Shown: positions 10,701 to 22,110 of the stretch, piece by piece
Position numbering within the stretch: the stretch's first letter is position 1
Layout: every line of letters starts with the position of its first letter
Assembly (NCBI GenBank): GCA_030704615.1
Contig: CM060734.1
Coordinates: 20,336,001-20,400,000 of the forward strand
From: Takakia lepidozioides
Taxonomy: Eukaryota > Streptophyta > Takakiopsida > Takakiales > Takakiaceae
DNA length: 64,000 nt
Reading direction: 5' to 3'
The notes under the pieces: model-generated
Told to the model about the DNA's origin: nothing
The model's database searches: none
Seen by the model: only the letters and a program-made list of their open reading frames with translations
Program-made: the position numbers and the translations under genes

Positions 10701-11530
10701 CAATCGTTTGTTTCTGCAAGATTGTGGTGCTCTTCACCCTGATTTCTTCCATTCCTCTCACTCTCTTCATTCTAGACCCACAGAAAGGGCTGTAACAATT
10801 GAAGAAATGTCTTCAGGGCACAAAGCATAAACGTATGGTTGCCACAAAATGCTATGGGTAATTTCTTGTAAGCCTGCGGGGCTTGCAAGCATCGATTAAG
10901 AGAAAAGATACTCTCTGTTCTTTTATCCACGTGCCACTGCGTAAGTAGTATCGTGAGCGTATAGTCTGTTAGTTCCTCCATAGCTTCAAAGCTATAGCAT
11001 TGATGGTCTGTCCCGTCGTGACGCCCGTTACTTGGAACGACGCCGACTCTTGCGCTTAAAATTCCTCCATTTTGATTCTGCTTCTGGCTTTTGATTGGCT
11101 GTAACTGCTGTGACTGGATTTTAGATTTCATTTCCTTCCATGGATTTTCCACTCTGGACTGTCCACTAGGATAGCACATGTGACATGGATTTCGCTTTTC
11201 GTACTTTTTTAAGGGTTCCGTTACCCTTTCCCCGTATGCATTAATGGGCCCATAATAAGTTAATGTGCCGGGTAGGTACTTTGACGGCCAATTTTGTCTT
11301 TTTCCTTGATGACAGTCGTTCTTGCAATCCATGTCCGGCTGTGTGTCTCGCCCTGGCGTCCACGTGTCCATTTCTACACGTGCCTTCGTCCACTTTTCCG
11401 CTGGCCACTCTCCGGATGTTAACCCATGTCCACCTGTCACTGATCCTATGGATTGTGTAACCCTAGTAGGCTGTGTTGTGCTGTGACAGGCTGTGTCATA
11501 CTGTGGTACGCTGAGATAGGCTGTGTGCAT
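7794..11530 (-). pseudogene. Extra 3' ORF of the large gypsy family, copy 1
   Basis: Lies between the integrase C-terminus and the 3' LTR, where an env or extra ORF sits in some plant gypsy lineages. Order from the N-terminus: a CCHC-like region (CHMCYPSGQ, with the His replaced by Gln in this copy) at about 11200; a conserved block (DYTLTILLTQW, FSLNRCLQAPQAY) near 10900-11000; MKRVRGMEEIRVKSTTILQKQ at 10770; a long coiled coil (about 9350-9900); and a conserved C-terminal region (KEFSPPQSLAHYYQIMRIW, SYSSGDHWVLPSVPPHMYL) at about 8600-7900. The frame is split among pieces at 10770-10171, 10187-9486, 9169-8441 and 8603-7794. I do not recognise a known family. The sister copy at 55991-60246 confirms the same domain order. 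Confidence 0.7.
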
Positions 11531-12165
11531 TGTGGTAAGCTGTGATATGACACGCTGTGGGGCTGTGATAGGCTGTGTTGCGCCATGCTGGGCTGTGATA
11601 TGTTGTGCGCCGTGCTGGGCTGTGATAGGCTGTGTCGCGCCGTGCTGTGATAGGCTGTGTTGCCCCTTGATGGGCTGTGATAGGCTGTGTCACGCCTATA
11701 CTGCCCGCCCTGGTCATATACGCGCGGCCTAGCGACAAGTGCTCCATATTCTGTTAGTATCACTGGCGCAGCCCGTGACTGCTTTTGCGTTTCAACATGC
11801 AAATCATGCTGCAATGGTTTGTCATGGATACCACTATACCTCTTTAACTTATTGGCATTGACTCTTCCCAGCATCTCTTTGTTAATGGTTTGTAACATGG
11901 CGGTGTTGTTATCATACATCTTCTGTATGACATAAGGTCCTTTCCATGGTGATTTAAGCTTAGAAGCTTTAATCTTTCCCTTCTTCTGCAACCAGAGAAC
12001 CAAATCTCCCGTCTTTAAAGTCTTTAACTTGCCTTCATCAAACTGTTCCTTTCTCTTTATCTGAATTCTGGTCATGTTATCAGCTGCATCAGCACGTACT
12101 TCTTCCACATGGTATAATTCATGTTTCCTGACCTTAATTGAATCTTGCAATTCCATTCTCTTTCC
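11446..12165 (-). pseudogene. Integrase C-terminal domain of gypsy copy 1
   Basis: Begins at ELYHVEEVRADAADNM and continues with GDLVLWLQKKGKIKASKLKSPWKGP, the GPY/F-type DNA-binding end of gypsy integrases, then ANKLKRYSG. After about 11700 the frame runs into the CACAGCC minisatellite (11460-11697), giving a His/Ser-rich tail unlikely to be real protein. The integrase core that should precede it on this strand is in the inverted block 12170-14733. Confidence 0.75.
11460..11697. repeat. CACAGCC-type minisatellite inside the element
   Basis: Units of the form GGCTGTGATAGGCTGTGTCGCG, related to the LTR minisatellite and present at the same place in copy 2 (54480-54658). Confidence 0.85.
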
Positions 12166-12169
12166 CCAT

Positions 12170-14733
12170 TCGAGGAAACCAGCAGTTACCCATCACATTT
12201 CTATGAAGAAAGAGAGGGAGAAATGGAAATCCTAGAGGAACCAGCCACTGTGAGTTTACAGGATGAAGTGGTGACTGGTTGGACAATCACAGCTGATGAG
12301 CAGGTGAGGGAAGTGAATGTGGGAACTGAAGAGGAACCGAGGATGGTGAAGGTAGGAGCTGAATTGGAGCCAGAATTCTTTGAAGAAGCTAAGAGTTTGT
12401 TCAAATACAGAGATGTATTTGCTTGGAGCTATGAGGATCTAAAAGGGATACCACCTGAAATCTGTCAACATAAGATTGAACTGGAACCAGGATCAGTACC
12501 AATCAAGCACGCAAGGTACAGAATGAATCCCAACTATGCACAGAAGGTTGGAGAAGAGATCAAGAAGTTGGCTGAGGCTAAGTTTATATACCCAATAGAG
12601 TATACAACTTGGTTGTCACCCATTGTGATAGTTCCCAAGAAGAATGGTAAACTAAGAGTTTGTGTGAACTACAAGAAGCTGAATGCTTGTACGAAGAAAG
12701 ATCCTTTCTCATTGCCATTCACAGAAGCAGTATTGGACACTGTGGCAGGCCATGAGATGTACTCATTCATGGATGGCTTCAGTGGTTATAATCAAGTGCA
12801 AGTGGCAGAAGAAGACCAAGGAAAGACAGCTTTCATCACAGACTGGGGGTGCTTATGCATACAAAGTCATGCCCTTTGGACTTTGTAATGCACCAGCAAC
12901 CTTCAGAGAGTGATAAGTGAATCTTTTCATGAGTATCTGGATGATTTCATGCAGGTGTTCTTGGATGATTTCAGTGTGTACAGCTCTAAGAATGAGCACT
13001 GGCATAAATTGGAGTTATGTCTGGCCAGATGCAGGATGAGAGGTCTGGGCCTGAATCCAGATAAGTGTACTTTTTGTGTGAACTCAGGGGTGCTTCTGGG
13101 ACACATTGTGTGTAAGAGGGGCCTTCTTGTGGATCCCAGGAAAACAGAGGCCATTAAAGCCTCTCCACCACCAGTGAATGTTAAGAGTCTAAGGAGATTC
13201 CTTGGGCAAACCAGTTATTACAGAAGATTTGTCAGACGGTATGCACAGATAGCAGCACCATTGAGCAAACTTCTGAAGAAAGATGTAGTGTTTGCATGGA
13301 CACCTGAATGTCAACAGGCTTTTGAGGAACTTACATTGTCAGTAACAACTACACCTGTGCTGATTAATCCTCACTGGTAGGAAATATTTCATGTTCACTG
13401 TGATGCTTCTGGAGAAGCACTAGGAGCAGTGTTAGCCCAAAATGTTACAGGAAGGATAGATTCACCTGTGTACTATGCTAGCCGATTGATGAACAATGCC
13501 GAAAGAAATTATAGCACAACGGAAGAGAAGCATTGGCAATGATCTATGCGGTGAAGAAATTCAGGCATTACCTATTGGGCAAGAAGTTTATGTTCTATGT
13601 GGATCACCAGGCTCTGATATACCTAGTAAACAAACCTCTGATAAGCGGAAGAATAGCAAGATGGTTGATAATCTTGCACGAGTTTGAGTTCGAGGTTGTT
13701 TACAAGCCTGGGAGGCTGCATCTTGTGGCGGATCACTTGTCATAGTTATCAACAGGAGAACCAGCCACGGGAGTAGATGATCAATTACCAGATGCGAGTC
13801 TATTTGCAGTGGAGGTGCAGGGAAGTGCACATGACTGGTTAGATTGGCAGTGGCCAATCAGATACTACCTTGCTCATGGTCAGTGCCCACCAAGTTATGG
13901 AAAGGAGCAGAGAAAGAGAATTGCTATCAAGGCTCTACCTTACACTATGGTAGGGAGCAGAATGTATAAGCTAGGACCAGATGGAGTGCTGGAGCGATGC
14001 TTATACCCACCATGAAGTTAATAAAGTTTTGGAGGAAGTTCATAAAGGAGTGGCAGGAGGTCATTTTGGAGAAGAGACTACCAGTAGGAAGATACTACAT
14101 GCAGGTTACTGGTGGCCTACTTTGTTCAAAGATGTATACAAGTATTGTCAGAGTTGTGATGAATGTCAGAGACTAGGACCTTTGCAGAGATCTGGGAAGA
14201 TGGCTTTGCATCCTACAATGCCTACGGAACCATTTTAGAAATGGGGACTAGACTTTGTTGGACCAATTAACCCACCAGCCAAGAATACACAGAACAGGTA
14301 CATAATTACAGCCACTGATTATACTACGAAGTGGGTGGAAGCTAAAGCTTTGAGGGACAACACAGCCAAGTCCACAACAAGGTTCATGTATGAGAACATA
14401 CTTACACGATTTGGCTGTCCCTTGGAATTTATCAGTGATCAGGGAAGTCACTTCATTAATGAGACCATTGAATTATTGACTAAAGAGTTCATGATTGTGC
14501 ATAGGAAGAGTACAACATATTACCCACAGGGTAATGGGCAGGCAGAGGCTACCAACAAAATACTAGATACTATCTTGGCTAAGATAGTCAATGCAAACAG
14601 AACGGATTGGGATACAAAGCTGTTGACAGCTTTGTGGTCATACAAGACTTCATATAAAGTCACCACTAAGTATACACCATTCCAATTAGTTTATGGTATG
14701 GAAGCTTTACTTCCAGTGGAATTTCTGTTGCTG
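12170..14733 (+). pseudogene. Inverted pol block of copy 1: reverse transcriptase, RNase H, integrase core
   Basis: Plus-strand block inside a minus-strand element. RT: LSPIVIVPKKNGKLRVCVNY at about 12615, YSFMDGFSGYNQ, catalytic FLDDF at about 12958-12972, then the thumb/connection (RRFLGQTSYYRRF). RNase H: HCDASGEALGAVLAQ at about 13395 and VDHQALIYLV. Integrase: an HHCC zinc finger (EVHKGVAGGHFG, CQSCDECQ, about 14040-14170); catalytic Asp in GLDFVGP, Asp in ISDQGSHF and Glu in GNGQAEATNK. Defects include an extra G near 12845, a frameshift near 12905, TAG at 13378-13380, stops near 13744, and TAG at 14236-14238 where copy 2 has CAG. Both breakpoints show when compared with copies 2 and 3: 12170 falls just before the SSYP.HFYEEREGEMEIL stretch, and 14733 just after LLPVEFL. 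Confidence 0.88.
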
Positions 14734-15493
14734 ACACTACACCACAGCAGATACCTCTTAAACAACTTAGGCCTTCCAGCCGCATCTCTACAACCTGCTC
14801 CCACTCTGGGTGTGCAGCAAACAGGGTAGCTTTCTGCTCCTCATCCAGTCCTCCTCTCCAGTCATACTCTCTGACCCCTCGAGGTCTTCTCGTAGCAGGT
14901 AATCTACTAGATTTCTTTGTGGTAATTTGTATCTCGTGCATCCCATTATGCACGGTTAGTAACTGAGAATTCCAGTCATGGAATACCTTGGCCTATTTCA
15001 GCCACGGACGTCCCAATAATAAGGAGTAAGCCTCCATGACTTCATCCATCTTCAACACAGTTACTGTGATCATAAAGATCATCTTCTGTATCTGTATCTT
15101 AACTCCTCTTATCAATCCCAATGGTTGTACACTTCTTTGATCTGCCATTGTTATTGTAAATGGGGCTGGTTTCATGTTACTTAGACCAAGCTTCTTCCTT
15201 AATTGGTCTGTCATGATATTTACTCCAGAGCCTCCATCTATCAGTACATCAGTTAGTTCTGTGCTTCCAATTCTCAATTGGATTACTGGCATAGAATCAT
15301 CAAAGTCCATGACTGTTTCTCGCCCTTCCGGCTTCACATTATAACTGGTCACCTTGCTGTTCAGGTCTGTGTTTCCTGTCTCCTGGGCAATTCGATTGAT
15401 TGCTTGATACAGCCTGTGTCTACAATAAGGTGCCACAGCCAATAGCTGTCCAATGGTAATCTCTGCTTTGGTCTGGCATATTACTTCAGCCAA
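14666..15493 (-). pseudogene. Aspartic protease and pro-RT linker of gypsy copy 1
   Basis: Retropepsin-like protease with the active-site motif LIDGGSGVNIM at about 15230, FTITMADQRSVQPLGLIRGV and the C-terminal LLLGRPWLK. A TAG follows WLK (about 14990), then the same frame continues through the linker KVFHDWNSQLLTVHNG and RLPATRRPRGVREYDW to about 14733, where the inverted pol block begins. Copy 3 has the same TAG at the same codon. The fold and motif match plant gypsy proteases that process Gag-Pol. Confidence 0.8.
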
Positions 15494-17800
15494 AGTCCTT
15501 CATTACTTTGCATGTCTGCAGCTTCTTTCTTCCTTTCATCCTCACTCACTTCTTCTTCTCCATCAGAATCAGAGGAATCTGCCACAGGAATATCAGTACT
15601 CTTCTGCATTTCCCTTATGGTATCTGCCACTTCCTTGTGCAGTTCCTTATCATCTCTCCAAGCCTCATCATCTTCAGGCATATCACTGCCATTTCCATTA
15701 TCATCATCTTCCTCAACTACTGGAGGTATTGGTTTGGCTTTGCTTCTTGTTACTATCATTGTACTTACTTCTGGTACAACACATGGCCTAACCATGTGAG
15801 CTGCCACCACTGGGCCCATTCACATGAGCTCTCATCTCATTCTGGTGTCTAATCCAGAATGAACAGGCTGCCTTGCGATGTCCTGGCTGATTACAATAGT
15901 AACACAGTTCTTCACCATTGGGTCCTCGCCCTTGGTCTGCTCTTGGATTATTTTTGTAATCCTGATTCCCTGGCTGGTAATTCCCCCTTGGATTACCCTG
16001 ATAGTTGCCTCTGGAAATTCCTTGGTAATTCCCTCTTGAATTACCTCTCCCTTCCATGCCATTGTTATAACCACCAGGCCTACCATAATGGTCCTGATCA
16101 TTGTTTCTTCTTGGCTGGGGCTGCACTTGATGCACCCTTACTTGCCTAGGTTCTCTTGCAGCTGTCCTTCTGTTGTAGTAACAATTCTCAGTACAATGGT
16201 TATCCATCTTACAGATAGTACAGTGTTTCTCCTTCATGTGGCATTCAGTGGTGGTATGGCCTTCATTCTGGCACTTTGCACACCAAACACCCTTCTCCCA
16301 ATGTGTTGCAGCCTCTGTGGCATACTTCTTCAAGATTTCTGCTAATCTTTTCTCATAGTTATCCCTCTTCAACTTCTCCTTTCTCTTACTCTTCCTTTTC
16401 AGTTCTTGCTCTTCTTCTTCATCTGACTCATCCTCATAGTCCTCATCATCCCTTTTCACTCTCCTGAGCATTCCCAATTGCTCAATTTTGTTTGCAGTTT
16501 CAAATGCCTCCTCCACTGTATTATGGGGTAACATATCCACTTTCTTTTGCAACTCTGGTCTTAGTCCACTCACAAACCAAGTCTTCTGTAAACCTGGTGC
16601 TGGTACAGCAGCCAGCTTTTTCATCATCAATTCCATCTTTCCATATACTCCTCAACAGTTTCATGCTTCTTTTGCTTTAACTGTTGTAAACTTCCATACA
16701 CTTCATCCTCAGTTTTACTTGTCTTGAACCTATTTCGGAATGTTGTATTCAAGCCATTCCAGGTTAGGAAATGATTATCAGGGAATCTTGCATACCATTC
16801 ACTTGCTTTCTTGATAAGTGAACAAGGAAACAATCTCATCTTGGCATCATCGCCATTCTCATTGTTCACTATATACATGTGCTCAAATTGGCTAATGTGT
16901 ACATCGGGATCCCCTTTTCCTGAATATATTGGAAAATGTGGTTTTGCCCGTGTTGGTTGTAACGCCATCTGTGGCCCTACCTTCTGCCCACTGACAGGTG
17001 TTGGCACCCTTGCTGGTGCTGGTTCTTCAGGACCTGTTGTTGTTGTGGTGGATCTTCCACCAAGTGGTGGCCCTTGAGCACTCCCTGCTACTGGCCCCAC
17101 GATATTCACAGTATTCCCAGCTCCAGTTGCACTACTTCCAACACTCCCTGTCCCCCCAGAGCCAGATCCAGGCAGCCCGCCTGATCCCCCTGAGCCGACA
17201 CTTTCGTTGGCCTGTGATCCAAGTGCTCCACTTGATCCAGGTCCAACGGGTTGGGATGTCCTGGTTGTAGTCTCAACCTCAGCTGTTGGTCTACTTCTTC
17301 ATACTCTTCCTCTTCCAATTTCTTCTCTCCATTTCATCCTCCAAGTTTTGCCCTTGGGTTTCTTCTTCACTCATGTAACTCAACTGCAATGGTGTTGGAG
17401 AGTCTGAACTCTCCGTTGGCTCTGCCACATCCTCTCCTCCTTCTTCACCTTCCGCTTCAGAAACTGGAGTTCCTGCTTTTGGTGTTCCATGCCAACTTTT
17501 ATCAAAGATTTATGTCAAATCTTTTATCCAGGGATGTACCTCAGATCTTTCACCTCGTGATTGATCTTCTTCCCATACCAATTCCCTTAATCTTTCTTGC
17601 AAAGAAAAAGAAGGAGTGGCATCCAACTCTAGTTCTTCCGGTATGGGTGATGTACTCTCTGATCTTATTGGTGTGAGAGGTCCAGATGATTCCCCTATGT
17701 CTATTCCTCTCTCCCAAAGATATGGATAATTAGCTTTCAGATAGCTTTCTTTTTGCTGAATATCTCTGGCGTCTAGCTTCTCTTTCATCACTCATGTCCC
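15481..17800 (-). pseudogene. Gag polyprotein of gypsy copy 1
   Basis: Order from the N-terminus: an acidic, Pro/Ser-rich region (about 17790-17300), a Gly/Thr-rich linker, the capsid-like Retrotrans_gag domain (FPIYSGKGDPDVHISQFE at about 16935, AREWYARF-type helix, FRNRF), a Lys/Glu-rich stretch, and three CCHC knuckles: CAKCQNEGHTTTEC, CTICKMDNHCTENC and CYYCNQPGHRKAAC (about 16290 to 15880). An acidic Gag-Pro spacer follows (15819-15481). Frame breaks occur near 17510, 17300 and 16630. Knuckles bind RNA during packaging; the gag domain assembles the particle. Confidence 0.85.
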
Positions 17801-17904
17801 ATGTCTTTCATTTCTTTTAATGTGGCAATAACCAAAACTCTCTTCTGTAATATCTCTCGTATATGCCTGGGTTTCTTTCAAGCTTCAATGCACCCTTGGC
17901 TATA

Positions 17905-18400
17905 CTAGAAGTCCATTACCATATAACCATATAGCAAACAAGTCTGGAAAGCTGTTCTTGGTGTGAGTTTGATCCACAAAATATCCTTTGGAATCCAATT
18001 CTTTACCAGTACAAGCTCTTCATGCATATGAGTATAAACATTCACTTTTCTTTCCTCCCAGCCTTCAAACTCTACTCGCTTAATGGATAGCAATGCTATC
18101 ACATAAACCAGTGTTGGTAACCAACATGCTCTTCCTCTACAGGCCACCTGATAAATCTTTATCACTCCTTTCTCCAGACCCCACTCAGGGTCAGCATCAT
18201 GCACTCTCTTAAGAATGTTTTCTTTACAACCGTCTGGCAATTCCAAGAACCTCTGAAAGAATCATTTGGACAATCTTTCCTTCTCAGTTTCACAGGGAAT
18301 TTGATTCACATCAAATTCCTTAATTCTCCATCCACCATGATCCCACCAGATGCCTGTCACATCTGGTTGTTCATGACCCAGTTCCCCAGTATGGTCGCCA
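17905..18400 (-). pseudogene. Leader ORF between primer site and gag, copy 1
   Basis: An open frame runs from just inside the LTR through DVTGIWWDHGGWRIKEFDVNQ to GYMVMDF at 17905, with one in-frame TGA at about 18257. It may be the true N-terminus of Gag or a small accessory ORF. No known domain was recognised, and copies 2 and 3 lack this part, so no comparison is possible. Confidence 0.4.
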
Positions 18401-18402
18401 AA
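18383..18402 (-). other. Primer-binding-site-like sequence of gypsy copy 1
   Basis: Directly inside the 5' LTR on the minus strand: TTTGGCGACCATACTGGGGA. Sequences starting TGGCGAC and ending GGGGA are common tRNA 3'-end complements in large plant gypsy elements. The exact tRNA was not determined. Confidence 0.6.
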
Positions 18403-19494
18403 TGTCGCGCGGCTTTTACTCACCCATCCCTTCGCTATCCGAGGCGGGAACTCCAAGATAGAAGAGCTGGAAATCTCTAAGCACTCAGCCCGCTCAGAAC
18501 AATCAGTCATGACCTACAACTAGTGTATCATGGGGGTGTTTCCTATTTGTTTTCCTTCCCGCATTTATGTTAGCTAGTTACCTTACTGTTGGTATTTAAG
18601 TATCAGTTTGCTTCAGCAATCTATCGGATTCCATCAACTCATCCATTCATTCCACAACTTCACTCAGATCTCTCTACACAGTGTGAGTATGAAGTATGTA
18701 TCAGATTAATATCTATCAAGTATCAGGCTGAAGCCATGGTATCTCTATTCTGCTCTACATTACAACTCTACTTCTTGCATTCAGCAAGTATCAACAGATC
18801 ATTCTCCTCCTACTCCGTGCTCTCCATCTTTCTACTCAGAGATCCGCTCTCCGCTTCAGTTCCAAGTTCTGACCCCCCCCCCCCCCCCCCCGAAGTCCTT
18901 CCAGAAGTGATCATCTTCCCCCAGAAGTGATGATTTTTCAATCCTCGCTCCTGGCTTTATCTTCCTACCCGTTGTTCTAACCGTTTCCCTCACTAACCGT
19001 CATCCGTGAACTAACATGTTCCATTTGCAGATGTTGTTCCCCACAGTCGTCCCCTGTCCTACTATCCGTTCCCTGGTCGTGACAGCTGTGTCAAGCTGTG
19101 ACTGGCTGTGTGAAACTGTGACTGGCTGTGCGACTGTGTTGGGTTGTGTCGGGCTGTGTCTAGCTGTGACTGGCTGTGCAACTATGTCGGGCTGTGACGG
19201 GTTGTGTCGGGCTGTAATTAGCTGTGCGAAGCTGTGACGGCTGTGTCTGACTGTGTCGGCTGTGTCGGACTGTGACAGACTGTGACGGGCTGTGTTGAAC
19301 TGTGATGGGCTGTGTTGAACTGTAATTGTTGTGTTGGCTGTGACGGGTTGTGTTGGCTGTGACGGGCTGTGTAACCCCACCCTAAAGTGCGCTGTTGTCA
19401 CCCCTAAGGCTCCTGTTGGTCTCAGTCTGTGCAAAAATTAAGGGTACCCCACAGATCCCGAAAAAGTGCCTAAGTCCTAGACAATCCTCTAACA
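18403..19494 (-). repeat. 5' LTR of gypsy copy 1
   Basis: 1,092 bp, a direct repeat of 6484-7602, with the CACAGCC minisatellite at 19080-19372. A 20-base C run at about 18872-18891 is specific to this LTR. Confidence 0.9.
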
Positions 19495-19650
19495 GCACAC
19501 ATATGAGGATCTGTTCCAGGTGGAGAATATTAACATATTGGATAAAGTGGACATGGAGAAGCACCGCATTACGAGGTAGGAGACACTACAGAAAGAGCTT
19601 CAAAAAGCATACCATATAACATGTCTCAATATAATCGAAGACGAAACCCC
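19495..19650. repeat. Right arm of hairpin 4 and hAT interior
   Basis: After the GCACA duplication the hAT interior resumes. Positions 19497-19605 pair with 6270-6380. Read forward the arm gives FQVENINILDKVDMEKH, related to FQMEDINIGKIRVGEAPH read from the other arm, with a stop. No intact gene. Confidence 0.5.
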
Positions 19651-20998
19651 ATTCATTCAATGGGCGATTGAATGGTTGCCCATCCAAATGATTTTCGTTT
19701 GCTTTCAATCTTTGCCACTATGTTCAACATACCATGTATCAGGTCCCGGACTAATATCAGATCAATCAAAATTCATGCGATGGCTCAACAGATGGTTGGC
19801 CATCGAAATGATTTTGTTTTGCTTTGAGACTTGGCCACTATGTTCAATGTGTAAGAGGCCCCAATAAAATGAAATCAATCAAAATTCGTTCAATGGGCCA
19901 ACGGATGGTTGTTCAAATGATTTTCGTTCGCTTTGAAACTTGGCCAATGTGTTCAATGTACCCTCTGATACGTCCCAATGTAATACGAGATCAATCGATT
20001 GTCCAATGAGGCGTTCACTTGTCATCTGGTTTTTGTTCAATGCGAAAAAGAAATCCTGCAATGCGTGCATGGCTATTGCACACATTGAACGGATGTGGTT
20101 GAAGCCCCTCTTTTGCCCGCATGTGCTTGAACATGTGCGGAGACACAACAGACGAATAAATCATTTGCCTCCCCATCGACGCGCTCCCCCCTCAAGCCAT
20201 TCACAAATTTTAATTGAATTTAAAATTATTTTAAGCCAATAAATAGGTTTGCACTACCTTTCAGTGGGGGTTTCTGTCACGTATCGATTTTGTTTCTGGC
20301 TCAATTTTGTTCTGCGGCTTCCAGTATCCCGCGGCTACTCCCCTGTCCAAATTTGGACCAATCAAAAATGCCCCCAAAAAAAAATGTTCTCTTCGTTCAC
20401 TATTGTAGAACTCTCTATGAAGAGTGCATGAAGTAGAACACAAATCAAGTTTGGAGTGCAAAACAGGGAAGAAATTGTGGTTTTGGGTCCAAATGAATTT
20501 TGATCGCTCCCAAATTTGGCACGCATGTTGCATATGGCTACATTACACACCCCATTAAAAAACGGAATGAAAAAAAAAATCGTGAGCACGCGAAACACAG
20601 TCCAACAGGTCCCAAAGCAATAGCAGCTCCAACATAATACATTCAATGGTTTTACGGATGGTTGCCCATCCAAATCATTTTTGTTAGCTTCCAAACTTTG
20701 CCAGCACGTTCCAGACACCCTATCACAGGTCCCGGACTAATATCAGATCAATCGAAATTCATTCAATGGCTCAACGGATGGTTGGCCATCGAAATGATTT
20801 TGGTTCGCTTTGAGACTTATCCACTATGTTCAATGTGCCATGTAAGAGGCCCCAAAATAATATGAGATCAATCGAAATTCAGTCAATAGGCCAACGGATG
20901 GTTGCCCATCCAAATGATTTTCGTTCGCTTTGAAACTTGGCCAGTGTGTTCAATGTACCCTCTGATACGTCCCAGTGTAATATGAGATCAATCGAAAT
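19651..20998 (+). repeat. About 115-bp interspersed tandem repeat
   Basis: Units start near 19651, 19768, 19885, 20641, 20757 and 20878. Each reads roughly CAATGGGCCAACGGATGG, TTGCCCATCCAAATGATTTT, CGTTCGCTTTGAAACTTGG, then a variable part ending ATCAGATCAATCGAAATTC. Each contains an ATGGGC/GCCCAT mini-stem. The middle part (about 20001-20640) holds no unit and no recognisable gene. A partial, rearranged unit lies in another retrotransposon at 43978-44077. Confidence 0.75.
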
Positions 20999-21264
20999 TA
21001 TTTTGTGCTTTGAGAACTTTATGGGTATGTTCGTAGAAAGATCATAGATTTTTGCGAAATGATTATGAAATACGCAAGGACCAGGCGAAATTTGTTTGGA
21101 AGAGGACCGTTCGTAACTCGTTATAACTTATTTGTTAACATCAATTTTTCTTGTTCTCCAGCTTTCGGAGTTCATTGCAAATACCCATATACACGTCATG
21201 ACCAAATATGACACCATCGTAAATTTGTTTACAGGGTGAACTACTTCTTCCCCATCACACGAGT
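20999..21264. other. hAT interior, no gene seen
   Basis: About 270 bases without repeats or coding signal, ending at the CACTA target site AGT (21262-21264). The same stretch resumes at 26098. Confidence 0.5.
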
Positions 21265-21289
21265 CACTAGAAGAAAAACACGGAATAAC

Positions 21290-22110
21290 CACTCTGTTAA
21301 CCACTCATTTTGAGTGGTAAAAGACACTAAACCACTCTGGCCCCAGAGTGATGAAGAACCAGTGCATTAGGACAAGTGAGTGGTAGAAGACATTACGTGG
21401 CACCGGTGGTTAAGGACAGTGGTTCGAACCACTCACGTCCGGGTCCACTGTTAGCTGACGTGTCACAGTGGTAAATTAACCACTGTTGACATGTCAATGA
21501 CGTGTCACTGAGGTAAACCAACCACTTATGACGTGTCATAGTGGTAAAGTAACCACTTCCGTTTTGTAGTGGAGACGTGTAAGCCGGTGGTCCGTGGATG
21601 ATATTGGAGATTATGTCGACACGTGGCGACACTCTCAGCATGGTCACGTGTCGTGTGTCAGTGCTACGAAATGGATGGAGTGAAAAATTCAATGACTTCC
21701 GAAACCACTTGTTGAGTGACCACAAAATGACTCATAGAGTCATTCTATGAAAATGAGAATATACAATATCACTCACAGAGCGGTTATGTGAGTGGATGAC
21801 GTCTCTCAGCAGGTCATTGGAATGATTACCCACAGAGTGGTGTGTAAGCTATTTGAGTCATTCATGCTGTCTCTTTGAGTGGGAACTATGGATTTGAGTA
21901 ATTACTAACAGAGTGGTGTATAAGTGATTAGGAATACCACTGGAAGAATTATATGTGACTACTTATACCACTATACAAGTGGTAATGTAGGCAATTGTGT
22001 GCATTTGGCTACTCCCACAGTTTTAAATTATACCACTATTACAGTGATGTGCAAGTGATTATGAACATGACTAGAGGAACACATACCACTAGTGTAGTGT
22101 TTAAAGAAGT
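21290..22110. repeat. Left subterminal AGTGGT/ACCACT repeats of the CACTA element
   Basis: ACCACT, GTGGT and AGTGGTTA motifs recur every 15-40 bases in both orientations. Such dense subterminal motifs are the binding sites of TnpA-type proteins in known CACTA elements. Confidence 0.8.

Larger units (their letters stand above)
6484..19494 (-). mobile_element. 13.0-kb Ty3/gypsy retrotransposon, copy 1 (with internal inversion)
   Basis: LTRs at 6484-7602 and 18403-19494 are direct repeats with TG/CA ends. The flanks carry a 5-bp duplication, GCACA (6479-6483 and 19495-19499). The polypurine tract lies next to the left LTR and the primer site next to the right LTR, so the element reads on the minus strand: gag, protease, pol, then a long 3' ORF. 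The block 12170-14733 (RT, RNase H, integrase core) is inverted relative to the rest. The LTRs differ by several indels and substitutions, so the insertion is not recent. It lies inside the giant hAT element. Confidence 0.92.

Noticed and set aside
7794-11530. Envelope glycoprotein in the extra 3' ORF
   Set aside because: No signal peptide, transmembrane segment or Cys-rich ectodomain is visible; zinc knuckle and coiled coil point to a cytoplasmic or particle protein.
12170-14733. Programmed DNA inversion (recombinase switch)
   Set aside because: No inverted repeats or recombinase sites flank either inverted block, and the breakpoints differ between copies 1 and 2.
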